From Trabulsiella odontotermitis (GTDB lineage: Bacteria; Pseudomonadota; Gammaproteobacteria; Enterobacterales; Enterobacteriaceae), in assembly GCF_030053895.1 (NCBI RefSeq), contig NZ_CP125781.1, positions 3,968,001 through 4,032,000 on the forward strand: a stretch of 64,000 nt of DNA. Direction: 5' to 3'. This document shows, piece after piece, positions 53,795 to 61,751 of this stretch (the first letter of the stretch is position 1; each line of letters starts with the position of its first letter). Both the position numbers and the translations under genes were made by a program. The notes beneath the pieces were generated by a model. The model was not told the DNA's origin. It saw only the letters and a program-made list of their open reading frames with translations, and searched no databases.

Positions 53795-54310
53795 TTAAAA
53801 AAGCTTTAACCGTCTATCAGGCATGACCATCCAGTAGTGTTCGCAGTCATAAAAAGTAAATTTTTCAGAACGCCCCTTGTCCAGATCTATACTCAGCAAT
53901 AAATTTTTCTCCAGGCAATCAACACCTGTCTCTGTTTTATTAATGCAAATTAAATCCCCATCACTAGATTTATTTCCATCAATAAATCCGCTACCGATAT
54001 CCCAAAAAGTAATATGGTAAGACGATGAATTGGGGATATGGTATTTTTCCTTCAGCACTTGCTTATGTTCAAGATACCAGTTTATGCGCCCCCACTCGGA
54101 GAGCGGCATATGATCCACCACGATATTGTAGAAATTATTGTCCGTAAAACCACGCAAGCTGTCACGATTAAGTCCGTGCATAAAGCGAGGGTCATATTCA
54201 AATGAGTCAACAGCACGAATAATAGTAACCGGTCGTTGCTCCCATAATAAGCAGGCGCAAAAGATCATTACCATACTGCTAAAAAAAACACTTCGTTTAG
54301 TTACTTTCAT
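53795..54310 (-). CDS. DUF943-like membrane-anchored protein, putative immunity partner
   Basis: A 171-residue protein. Residues 9-23 form one hydrophobic segment after a KxxKR start, so it is probably a type II inner-membrane protein or uncleaved signal anchor with the rest in the periplasm. Features resemble the enterobacterial DUF943 family: VVDHMPLSEWGRINWYLE (65-82), KYHIP (89-93), FWDIGSGFI (102-110), and a Cys pair C122/C132 in ICIN...DCLEKN, with another Cys156. DUF943 has no assigned function. The ATG overlaps the stop of the upstream DUF3289-like gene (ATGA), so the two are coupled. Base composition is AT-rich, unlike the flanks. A role as an immunity protein for its neighbour is inference from layout only. 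Confidence 0.72.
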   Translation of the reverse strand: MKVTKRSVFFSSMVMIFCACLLWEQRPVTIIRAVDSFEYDPRFMHGLNRDSLRGFTDNNFYNIVVDHMPLSEWGRINWYLEHKQVLKEKYHIPNSSSYHITFWDIGSGFIDGNKSSDGDLICINKTETGVDCLEKNLLLSIDLDKGRSEKFTFYDCEHYWMVMPDRRLKLF

Positions 54311-55164
54311 CTCGACATAGCCCCTTTAATATTTGCATGAGCACTAAAATTAGTAAGAAACGGTTTATATGCATAGTCCCTGTGACACTGAAGTAAAAAC
54401 CAAATACGGAAAAAGCGAAAATTCTTGTAAACAGAGTCCGTAATATCTTCTTTACCAAGACCAAAATGATCTTGCGCTTTAAAAGAGAGTAAAGCATCCC
54501 ATGATATGGCATAGCGATGAAAATTCACGAGTGAAATTTCCTGCGCATAAACATCATGTACGCTGATACCAAGGCCGTTATACTTATCTTCAAACCTAAT
54601 AAATTTAGAGAGTTTTGTTTTATTAACTTTTTCCATCATAATAGTCATAAAATCAAAATCAAAACTTGCATTCTGTTTATAGATCAAATGATCATTTATT
54701 AATTTTTTTAGTAGCTGTAAAGTATCGTTCGTACCAATCCCTGTTAAAATATCCCGGTAGGCTAAATCAAGCTTTACATTACGCCATGGTAACCCATGCC
54801 CATAATGAAAATGATGAATTAACTCACCAATAATCGGTGCATATTTACCGTGGGCAAAAGTAGCCGACAATTCTGTCATCTCGTCAAAAAGTATATCGGC
54901 ACAGCGTTGACGACTGATCCTTTTCCCTTTTGGAACCTGATTTTCAAAACCTAATGTGGGAGCACGAAAAGAACGATAAAAGTCATATTCTATTAAATTG
55001 AAGGGATCGACACGTGTCGATATATCATTAAGCCCTAACGCACTGAAATCATGATCGTCCATATCTCCATATTGCATATCGTCCGTATAGTAATTTTCAA
55101 ACCGGTGAAATGTTGAAAAGATTACACTCGGCATATTCATTGACAGTGCCATACCAATGTTCAT
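54307..55164 (-). CDS. DUF3289-like protein, putative toxin/effector
   Basis: 285 residues from ATG 55164 (AGGA nine bases upstream); an in-frame ATG at 55191 would add nine residues but lacks a ribosome binding site. The sequence resembles the DUF3289 family (YPO3983-like), from memory of its conserved blocks. Visible are DDMQYGDMDDHDFSALGL near the start, GELIHHFHYGHGLPWRN mid-protein, NGLGISVHDVYAQEISLVNF, KAQDHFGLGKEDI and FRFFRIWFLLQCHRDYAY near the end. The many conserved His/Asp residues would suit an enzyme. No function is established. No cleavable signal peptide is obvious. It is the first gene of a two-gene unit with the DUF943-like protein; codons are AT-rich (13 G/C in the 60 bases from 54661). 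Confidence 0.7.
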   Translation of the reverse strand: MNIGMALSMNMPSVIFSTFHRFENYYTDDMQYGDMDDHDFSALGLNDISTRVDPFNLIEYDFYRSFRAPTLGFENQVPKGKRISRQRCADILFDEMTELSATFAHGKYAPIIGELIHHFHYGHGLPWRNVKLDLAYRDILTGIGTNDTLQLLKKLINDHLIYKQNASFDFDFMTIMMEKVNKTKLSKFIRFEDKYNGLGISVHDVYAQEISLVNFHRYAISWDALLSFKAQDHFGLGKEDITDSVYKNFRFFRIWFLLQCHRDYAYKPFLTNFSAHANIKGAMSR

Positions 55165-55495
55165 GACAAATAATCCTGATAAATAACTCATTAAATAACG
55201 AACTCGATCGTAACCAAATTTCCGGTCATAAATAATGACGTACCATCCACTTTGTGTTTATTATCATGTGTTATTTAGAGAATTATATGCATTGAACATA
55301 TAAAATATTTACCAATAATTTCTCCGAATTATACTGCCAGAGATGGAACTCAATATCATTTTCACAATGTCATAAAACCGAGCCGTTAACCGTGTTACTG
55401 ACCGAGCAGAACGGCAGGAATCCTGAACTTGCGCGCACAAAAAGAGAGTGGTATTACATATTCTTATGAACACTGATATTCAATTGAGTAAAACT
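55165..55495. other. AT-rich gap upstream of the DUF3289-like gene and yjgM
   Basis: About 330 bases between two divergent genes. The first part (to about 55380) is AT-rich like the islet and should hold its promoter; after about 55380 the composition returns towards that of the flanks, with the yjgM promoter. No integrase, tRNA, direct repeat or insertion-sequence end is visible. Confidence 0.55.
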
Positions 55496-55999
55496 ATGAG
55501 TGCAACTACGCCGCAGCGGGCTTTGCTGCGTCGAATTTCTGTAGAAGATAATCAGGCCATCGCCAGTGTCATCCGTCAGGTTTCCGCCGAGTATGGGTTA
55601 ACCGCCGATAAAGGCTATACCGTGGCGGATCCTAACCTTGATGAGCTGTATGAACTGTACAGCCAGTCTGGTCATGCCTACTGGGTGGTTGAGCAGGCGG
55701 GGAAAGTCGTTGGCGGTGGCGGTATTGCGCCGCTCTCCTGTAGCGAACCGGATATCTGCGAACTGCAGAAAATGTATTTCCTGCCGTCGATCCGCGGTCA
55801 GGGGCTGGCGAAAAAGCTGGCGCTGATGGCGCTCGATCACGCCCGTGAGCAGGGTTTCACCCGTTGTTATCTGGAAACCACCGCGTTTCTGAAAGAGGCG
55901 ATTGGGCTGTACGAGCATCTCGGTTTTGACCACATCGACGCGCCGCTGGGCTGCACCGGTCATGTGGATTGCGAAGTGCGGATGCTGAAAACGCTGTAA
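55496..55999 (+). CDS. yjgM: GNAT acetyltransferase YjgM
   Basis: A 167-residue GNAT N-acetyltransferase; the acetyl-CoA site is ELQKMYFLPSIRGQGLAKKL. Conserved regions VIRQVSAEYGLTADKGYTV and GCTGHVDCEVRMLK match E. coli YjgM. ATG 55496 gives the E. coli length; ATGs at 55448-55466 would add up to 16 residues without homology. The substrate is not established. It lies 11 bases before the end of convergent miaE. Confidence 0.92.
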   Translation: MSATTPQRALLRRISVEDNQAIASVIRQVSAEYGLTADKGYTVADPNLDELYELYSQSGHAYWVVEQAGKVVGGGGIAPLSCSEPDICELQKMYFLPSIRGQGLAKKLALMALDHAREQGFTRCYLETTAFLKEAIGLYEHLGFDHIDAPLGCTGHVDCEVRMLKTL

Positions 56000-56010
56000 C
56001 CGGCCTGCTT

Positions 56011-56769
56011 TCACGCCGGTACGCCGCTGTGAAAGCGAAACTCCTCATCAGGCGTTGTGATCAACGACGCCTCCACCTCACCAAAGAATTTCACCCGTGG
56101 GGAAATGTCCTCTTTTGCCACCTGCTGCGCCAGCGTCAGGTAGTCCTGGTAATGACGCGCTTCTGAGCGCAACAGTGACAGGTAAAATTTCTGCAGATCC
56201 GCTTCAAGGTACGGCGCCAGCGCGGCGAATCGCTCGCAGGAACGCGCTTCGATGTACGCCCCGCAGATGAGCTTGTCGATGAGCGTTAGCGGTTCGTGGG
56301 TGCGCACCTCTTTCAGCATCCCTCTGGCGTAGCGGCTGGCGGTAATCTTCACGTAGGGGATATCGCGCACCAGCATCATTTCCCGCACCTGCCAGAAATG
56401 GTGCAGTTCCTCTTTAATGAGTAACACCATGCTGTCGATGAGCTGCCGCCCCCAGGGATCGTCGGTTTTCGGCATCACACTTTTGCCAATCAGCTTATGC
56501 AACGCGACGAAATCCGGCTCCGGCCCGTCGCGAAAGGTGAAGGCTTCGTAGGGTTTCAGCCACTCAAGCAGCGCTTCTGCACCCTGCTTATCGGCAATGT
56601 ATTTGCGCACCAGCAGCATCGCGGTTTGCGCGGCTTTCAGTTCGCAGACCATATGATCAGTGAGCAGCAGCGGCAAGCGGGCGGGTTTGCGCGCTTCGGC
56701 GATCCACGCCGCGGGCGTCGGGCAAAGGAGGAAATCTAAAACGGGGGCGAGTTGTTGCGGGTAATCCAT
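56011..56769 (-). CDS. miaE: tRNA-(2-methylthio-N6-isopentenyladenosine37) hydroxylase MiaE
   Basis: A 252-residue non-haem diiron, O2-dependent monooxygenase of the ferritin-like superfamily, converting ms2i6A37 to ms2io6A37 in tRNA. Diiron ligands fit EELHHFWQV (E-x-x-H) and the second EARSCERFAAL ... SEARHYQDY pairs. Present in Salmonella and relatives but missing in E. coli K-12, so it helps place the organism. 47 bases after rraB on the same strand. Confidence 0.95.
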   Translation of the reverse strand: MDYPQQLAPVLDFLLCPTPAAWIAEARKPARLPLLLTDHMVCELKAAQTAMLLVRKYIADKQGAEALLEWLKPYEAFTFRDGPEPDFVALHKLIGKSVMPKTDDPWGRQLIDSMVLLIKEELHHFWQVREMMLVRDIPYVKITASRYARGMLKEVRTHEPLTLIDKLICGAYIEARSCERFAALAPYLEADLQKFYLSLLRSEARHYQDYLTLAQQVAKEDISPRVKFFGEVEASLITTPDEEFRFHSGVPA

Positions 56770-56816
56770 ACCTGAATCCTGCCGTGCGGCGGAGAGCCCG
56801 CCGCACAGGTCATTAC

Positions 56817-57239
56817 TTAGTGGCGAACGCCGTCATCATCTTCGTCGACGTAGTCTTCGTCATCGTCTTCGCCGTCTTCACCGTTGGGATCCTCATAGTA
56901 TGTTCCCCAACCGTCGTACTCGACGTCATGTTTTTCCGCCAGGTTCATCAGCTGTTCAACCTGCGCATCAATCAGTTCTGCTTTCAGTGCGCATTCGCTG
57001 AGGATGTCACAGCAGATCACCACGTCGCCCTCTTCCACTTCCAGCTCTTCCGGCTCGGTCACTTCGTAACCCAGCTTGAAAGCCTCTACAGCCATTTTCT
57101 CCAGCGTTTCTAAGTCATCGGCGGAAAGATGGTGCTCGATGGTGTACAGCGCGTCCGGATCGCTACCGTCTTCCAGTAATTCTTCAATGATGAGACGCGT
57201 CTCTTCACGTTGCTCTTCCAGGTGTTCCGGGTTTGCCAT
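56817..57239 (-). CDS. rraB: RNase E inhibitor RraB
   Basis: A 140-residue very acidic protein that binds the C-terminal scaffold of RNase E and alters mRNA decay. It starts MANPEHLEEQREETRLIIEE and ends in a run of Asp/Glu before DGVRH, as in E. coli RraB (138). ATG 57239 is preceded by GAGG eight bases upstream; the open frame to 57281 is not homologous. Divergent from argI. Confidence 0.95.
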   Translation of the reverse strand: MANPEHLEEQREETRLIIEELLEDGSDPDALYTIEHHLSADDLETLEKMAVEAFKLGYEVTEPEELEVEEGDVVICCDILSECALKAELIDAQVEQLMNLAEKHDVEYDGWGTYYEDPNGEDGEDDDEDYVDEDDDGVRH

Positions 57240-57336
57240 TGCTCGTTCCTCATAATGTGCGGCAGTCACTCTTATTGTCACATACCGCTGACAATGCCTC
57301 CACCTTTGTGAAAAAGATTTGTGATGCAGGGTTGCA

Positions 57337-57375
57337 AGTGAATATTAATACATATAAAGTGAATTTTAATTCAAC
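57337..57375 (+). promoter_or_regulatory. pair of ARG boxes (ArgR operator) before argI
   Basis: TGAATATTAATACA (box 57337-57354) and TGAATTTTAATTCA (box 57358-57375) match the 18-bp ARG box palindrome and are spaced by three bases, the arrangement bound by the ArgR hexamer. They lie 28-66 bases before argI. Confidence 0.9.
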
Positions 57376-57402
57376 AAGTGGCATGAGCCATGAGAGGCAA
57401 AC

Positions 57403-58407
57403 ATGACGTCGTTACATCACAAGCATTTCCTGAAATTACTCGATTTCACCCCTGCACAAATCATCTCCCTCGTGCAGCTCGCTGCAAGCCTTAAAAAAGA
57501 TAAAAAACAAGGCGTTGAGCAGAAAAAACTGGTTGGTAAAAACATCGCGCTCATCTTCGAAAAAGACTCTACCCGTACACGATGCTCTTTCGAAGTTGCC
57601 GCACACGATCAGGGCGCTCACGTCACTTATCTGGGGTCAAACGGCAACCAGATTGGGCATAAAGAATCAATTAAAGATACCGCGCGCGTACTGGGCCGGA
57701 TGTATGACGGCATTCAGTATCGTGGCTGGGGGCAGGAGGTGGTTGAAACACTGGCGGAATTTGCGGGCGTGCCAGTGTGGAACGGGTTGACGGATGAGTT
57801 CCATCCGACGCAACTGCTGGCTGACTTGCTGACCATGCAGGAGCATCTGCCAGGCAAAGCCTTCAACGAGATGACGCTGGTGTACGCCGGAGACGCGCGT
57901 AACAACATGGGCAACTCGATGCTGGAAGCGGCCGCGCTCACCGGACTGGATCTGCGTCTGGTGGCCCCGAAAGCTTGCTGGCCGGAAGCCGGACTGATCA
58001 CCGAATGTACCGCGCTGGCGAAGAAAAACGGCGGTAACGTCACGGTCACTGAAGATATCGCGGCTGGCGTGAAAGGCGCTGACTTCATCTATACCGACGT
58101 GTGGGTGTCGATGGGCGAACCGAAAGAAAAGTGGGCTGAGCGGATTGCGCTGCTGCGCGACTATCAGGTGAACAGCCAGATGATGAAGCTCAGCGGCAAC
58201 CCGAACGTCAAGTTCCTGCACTGTCTGCCGGCGTTCCATGACGATCAAACCACCGCCGGTAAGAAAATGGCGGCAGAGTTTAATCTGCATGGCGGTATGG
58301 AAGTGACGGATGAGGTATTCGAATCACCCGCCAGCATCGTGTTCGACCAGGCGGAAAACCGGATGCACACCATCAAAGCGGTGATGGTGGCGACGCTCGG
58401 CGAGTAA
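57403..58407 (+). CDS. argI: anabolic ornithine carbamoyltransferase ArgI
   Basis: A 334-residue OTCase making citrulline from ornithine and carbamoyl phosphate for arginine synthesis. Active-site motifs: carbamoyl-phosphate loop STRTR, HPTQ, DARNNMGNS and HCLPAF; ornithine-side DVWVSMGEP. The tandem ARG boxes directly upstream show arginine repression, which marks it as the biosynthetic copy, in contrast to arcB at 61752 with the same length and motifs. Confidence 0.96.
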   Translation: MTSLHHKHFLKLLDFTPAQIISLVQLAASLKKDKKQGVEQKKLVGKNIALIFEKDSTRTRCSFEVAAHDQGAHVTYLGSNGNQIGHKESIKDTARVLGRMYDGIQYRGWGQEVVETLAEFAGVPVWNGLTDEFHPTQLLADLLTMQEHLPGKAFNEMTLVYAGDARNNMGNSMLEAAALTGLDLRLVAPKACWPEAGLITECTALAKKNGGNVTVTEDIAAGVKGADFIYTDVWVSMGEPKEKWAERIALLRDYQVNSQMMKLSGNPNVKFLHCLPAFHDDQTTAGKKMAAEFNLHGGMEVTDEVFESPASIVFDQAENRMHTIKAVMVATLGE

Positions 58408-58416
58408 ATCAACATA

Positions 58417-58439
58417 CCCGGCGGCACAATGTCGCCGGG
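58417..58439. terminator. hairpin between argI and tabA
   Basis: CCCGGCG and CGCCGGG pair over a loop of about nine bases between convergent argI and tabA. There is no T-run; REP-like or bidirectional end signal. Confidence 0.55.
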
Positions 58440-58447
58440 CATCCGCT

Positions 58448-58900
58448 TTATTCCACCTGCATTTTCACCACGGCTTTGCGCACTTGCGCGGGCGCACCGA
58501 CCGCACACAGCGGTTTATGCACTTCTCCCGGCCAGAACACCACGAAATCCCCTTCATTCAGGATCACCGTTTTTTCCTGCGCCCCTTCGGCCAGGAAAGC
58601 GATGTCTTTATCTGCCAGCCAGTCAGTTTCCGGCGTACCGTTCGGCAGAGTGCTAAACGTCATTCCTTCCTGACCCTTCAACAGGATCTGAATATCCAGG
58701 TAACGCGCATGAAACTCTGCCCGACGCGCGGCGAGCGGTTCTGTCATATCCTCTGAAAGCAGATAAAACAGGCGGCTGCCGTCGATATCATGCTTACCCG
58801 GCGGTGTGGCGGCGGTGACATTCGCTTTGACGAATTCGATAGCGTCGCGAAGCTCAGCTGGAAGCCAGGGCTGAAGGTGATGGATGTTGCCAACGATCAT
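58448..58900 (-). CDS. tabA: YhcH/YjgK/YiaL family protein TabA
   Basis: A 150-residue cupin-like DUF386 protein: RLFYLLSEDMTEPLAARRAEFHARYLDIQ and FVVFWPGEVHKPL contain the metal-binding His/Glu residues. E. coli TabA (YjgK) was described as affecting biofilm in toxin-antitoxin deletion strains; the biochemical role is unclear. Length equals E. coli. Divergent from arcA; yjgL, next to it in K-12, is absent. Confidence 0.93.
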   Translation of the reverse strand: MIVGNIHHLQPWLPAELRDAIEFVKANVTAATPPGKHDIDGSRLFYLLSEDMTEPLAARRAEFHARYLDIQILLKGQEGMTFSTLPNGTPETDWLADKDIAFLAEGAQEKTVILNEGDFVVFWPGEVHKPLCAVGAPAQVRKAVVKMQVE

Positions 58901-59046
58901 GATAATTCCCTCAATTAAAACGATGTTTCAATTTCATTGTTATACGCAAGACACTGCTGTCCTACCACCCCTTTGTGTCACACTTTTGCGCCAGCGCATG
59001 TTTATCGCTGAAGGTGTTAATTAACGGTTAACTCCCCGCCGCATCT

Positions 59047-59067
59047 TATGCAGTAAATATGCATAAC
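59047..59067. promoter_or_regulatory. TTATGCA-N7-TGCATAA palindrome (ArgR-type candidate)
   Basis: A perfect 7-bp inverted repeat spaced by GTAAATA. The inner TGCA...TGCA arrangement resembles ARG boxes such as those of carAB but is one base longer than the standard 18-bp box, so identity as an ArgR site is tentative. Confidence 0.4.
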
Positions 59068-59435
59068 CGCTGATTTTCTGCCTGAAAGGTCCCGCCTAAG
59101 CACCTGAATGCTCACGAATAAAGCAAATACTCCGCGCTCGCTCACAATTTAATCATCCGTCTGAAATGCGTGCCCATTCAATAATTATTTCGAGAAAATT
59201 CTTACCTGCAAAATAATAAAGTGATAATTATGCATAACCATACCAGATAAAAATAAAACCATCACTTATTCAATGAGTTATACAAAACAACATTAATTGA
59301 AATTATCTACACACTATTAACAATTAAAAATAACAACCTGCCCTTCTGCTTACTCATTCATTTAAGAAAGACGGCAAAATAAATAATCCCTGACCTTTAT
59401 CATATAATCAGAATTTGTTTTATTTTCTCCAGGCC

Positions 59436-59455
59436 GCTGTGAGAGCAATCACATT
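59436..59455 (+). promoter_or_regulatory. CRP binding site upstream of arcA
   Basis: TGTGA-GAGCAA-TCACA at 59438-59453 is an exact match to both CRP half-sites. It lies about 110 bases before the arcA ATG. Confidence 0.8.
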
Positions 59456-59564
59456 TTACCGTCAAAAAAGCATCGACTATTAGCCGCGAAAGCATTCACC
59501 CAAACGACTACGAATTAAATTTCGCAGCCACCCTTTTTATTCTAAAAAAGTTAAAGGAATAATT

Positions 59565-60785
59565 ATGGAAAAGCATTATGTCGGTTCCGAAGTGGGCCAG
59601 TTGCGCAGCGTGATGTTACATCGCCCTAATTTAAGTTTAAAAAGACTGACGCCCTCAAATTGCCAGGAATTGCTGTTCGATGATGTGCTCTCAGTCGAGC
59701 GCGCCGGGGAAGAACACGACGTTTTCGCCAATACATTACGCCAGCAAGGCGTGGAAGTTTTGCTGCTTACCGACCTGCTGACTGAAACGCTGGACATCCC
59801 GGATGCCAAGGGCTGGCTGCTGGAAACGCAGGTTTCTGACTACCGCCTCGGGCCGACCTTCGCTGCCGATGTGCGCGGTTGGCTGGCTGATCTACCGCAT
59901 CGCGAACTGGCGCGGCATTTAAGCGGCGGCGTCACCTACGGGGAAATTCCCGCCAGCATTAAAAATATGATCGTGGATACGCATGATATCAATGACTTTA
60001 TTATGAAGCCATTACCCAATCATTTATTTACCCGCGATACGTCATGCTGGATCTATAACGGGGTGTCAATTAATCCGATGGCCAAACCGGCCCGTCAGCG
60101 TGAAACAAATAATCTGCGCGCGCTTTATCGCTGGCATCCGAAATTCGCCAATGGTGATTTTATTAAATATTTTGGCGACGAAAACATTAATTACGATCAC
60201 GCCACGTTAGAAGGCGGCGATGTGCTGGTGATTGGTCGCGGCGCGGTATTGATCGGCATGTCTGAGCGCACCACACCGCAAGGGGTTGAATTTCTTGCCA
60301 GCGCCCTGTTCAGGCACCGCCAGGCAGAACGCGTGATTGCGGTTGAACTGCCGAAACACCGCTCCTGTATGCATCTCGATACCGTGATGACCCACATCGA
60401 CGTCGATACCTTCTCTGTCTACCCGGAAGTGGTGCGCAAGGATGTCCAGTGCTGGACGCTGACGCCGGACGGCCGCGGCGGCATCAAACGCCTGCAGGAG
60501 CGCGATCTGTTGCACGCCATCGAAAAAGCGCTGGGGATCACTCAGGTCAATATCATCACCACCGGCGGCGACGCCTTCGAAGCCGAACGCGAGCAGTGGA
60601 ACGATGCCAACAACGTGCTGACGATCCGGCCCGGTGTGGTTATTGGTTACGAGCGAAACATCTGGACCAACGAGAAATACGACAAAGCCGGGATCACCGT
60701 CCTGCCCATTCCTGGCGACGAGCTGGGACGCGGACGCGGCGGCGCACGCTGCATGAGTTGCCCGCTGGAACGCGACGGAATTTAA
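59565..60785 (+). CDS. arcA: arginine deiminase ArcA
   Basis: A 406-residue arginine deiminase (arginine to citrulline and ammonia), first step of the arginine dihydrolase pathway. Guanidino-modifying fold with LFTRDTSCWI, the catalytic Asp/Glu in LEGGDVLVIG, His in HLDTVMTHIDVDTF, and nucleophile Cys396 in GGARCMSCPL. Length is typical of bacterial ADIs. First gene of arcACBD, with ten bases to arcC. Confidence 0.97.
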   Translation: MEKHYVGSEVGQLRSVMLHRPNLSLKRLTPSNCQELLFDDVLSVERAGEEHDVFANTLRQQGVEVLLLTDLLTETLDIPDAKGWLLETQVSDYRLGPTFAADVRGWLADLPHRELARHLSGGVTYGEIPASIKNMIVDTHDINDFIMKPLPNHLFTRDTSCWIYNGVSINPMAKPARQRETNNLRALYRWHPKFANGDFIKYFGDENINYDHATLEGGDVLVIGRGAVLIGMSERTTPQGVEFLASALFRHRQAERVIAVELPKHRSCMHLDTVMTHIDVDTFSVYPEVVRKDVQCWTLTPDGRGGIKRLQERDLLHAIEKALGITQVNIITTGGDAFEAEREQWNDANNVLTIRPGVVIGYERNIWTNEKYDKAGITVLPIPGDELGRGRGGARCMSCPLERDGI

Positions 60786-60795
60786 GGAGATGAGC

Positions 60796-61731
60796 ATGAC
60801 GAAACCCACACTGGTCGTCGCCCTGGGCGGCAACGCGCTGCTGAAACGCGGCGAACCGCTCGAAGCTGACATCCAGCGCAAGAACATTGAACTTGCCGCA
60901 AAAATTATCGCCCGGCTGACGCAGAACTGGCGCGTCGTGCTGGTACACGGCAACGGCCCGCAGGTTGGCCTGCTGGCGTTGCAGAACAGCGCTTACGAAA
61001 AAGTCACGCCTTATCCGCTCGACATTCTCGGGGCGGAAAGTCAGGGAATGATTGGCTACATGCTGCAACAGGCGCTGAAAAATCAGTTGCCGCAGCGCGA
61101 AATCAGCGCGCTGCTGACTCAGGTGGAAGTGGATGCGAACGATCCCGCCTTCAGCAACCCCACTAAATACATTGGCCCGGTCTATGACCGTGGGCAGGCC
61201 GACGCCCTGAAAGCCGAAAAAGGCTGGGTGTTTAAGGCCGACGGACCGTACTTCCGCCGCGTGGTGCCGTCACCACAACCGCAGCGCATCGTCGAACGCG
61301 ACGCCATCAGCGCGCTGATCGCCCGAGACCATCTGGTCATCTGCAACGGCGGCGGCGGTGTGCCGGTGGTGGAACAGGTCGATGGCTACCGCGGCATTGA
61401 AGCGGTGATCGACAAAGACCTGTCTGCGGCGCTGCTGGCGCGCCAGCTCAACGCCGATGCGCTGTTGATCCTCACCGACGCCGACGCCGTCTATCTCGAC
61501 TGGGGTAAACCCACCCAACGCCCGCTGACGCAGGTCACCCCGGAACTACTGAACACGCTGTCGTTTGACGCCGGTTCGATGGGGCCGAAGGTCGCCGCCT
61601 GTCGCCAGTTTGTTGTGCAGTGCAACGGAATCGCCGGGATCGGCGCGCTGGCCGATGGCCCGGACATCCTGGCGGGCGAAAAAGGCACGCTAATTCGTAA
61701 TGAACACGCCCCGGTGCTGCCGGTTTGCTGA
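60796..61731 (+). CDS. arcC: carbamate kinase ArcC
   Basis: A 311-residue amino-acid-kinase-family enzyme making ATP from carbamoyl phosphate, the energy-yielding step. Motifs: VVALGGNALLKRG, LVHGNGPQVGLLALQN, AISALIARDHLVICNGGGGVPV and ADALLILTDADAV. ATG 60796 is chosen because AAGGAG lies six bases before it; ATG 60790 directly follows the Shine-Dalgarno and is too close. Confidence 0.96.
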   Translation: MTKPTLVVALGGNALLKRGEPLEADIQRKNIELAAKIIARLTQNWRVVLVHGNGPQVGLLALQNSAYEKVTPYPLDILGAESQGMIGYMLQQALKNQLPQREISALLTQVEVDANDPAFSNPTKYIGPVYDRGQADALKAEKGWVFKADGPYFRRVVPSPQPQRIVERDAISALIARDHLVICNGGGGVPVVEQVDGYRGIEAVIDKDLSAALLARQLNADALLILTDADAVYLDWGKPTQRPLTQVTPELLNTLSFDAGSMGPKVAACRQFVVQCNGIAGIGALADGPDILAGEKGTLIRNEHAPVLPVC

Positions 61732-61751
61732 GAAATACAAAGGATTTATTC

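Larger units (their letters stand above)
58901..59564 (+). promoter_or_regulatory. long AT-rich arcA upstream control region
   Basis: 664 bases without a supportable gene between divergent tabA and arcA. It holds a palindrome TTATGCA-N7-TGCATAA (59047-59067), a second TTATGCATAA at 59228-59237, and a perfect CRP palindrome at 59438-59453. arc operons are usually controlled by ArgR, anaerobiosis and catabolite repression (established for Salmonella and Pseudomonas), which fits the size of this region. The ribosome binding site of arcA is AAAGGA. Confidence 0.6.

Noticed and set aside
53795..55450. Prophage or integrative element at the AT-rich islet
   Set aside because: No integrase, transposase, tRNA gene, att-like direct repeat or phage structural gene is visible; only two genes are present.
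59047..59067. Firm call of an ARG box at the TTATGCA palindrome
   Set aside because: The spacing is one base longer than the ArgR consensus, so it is listed only as a candidate.
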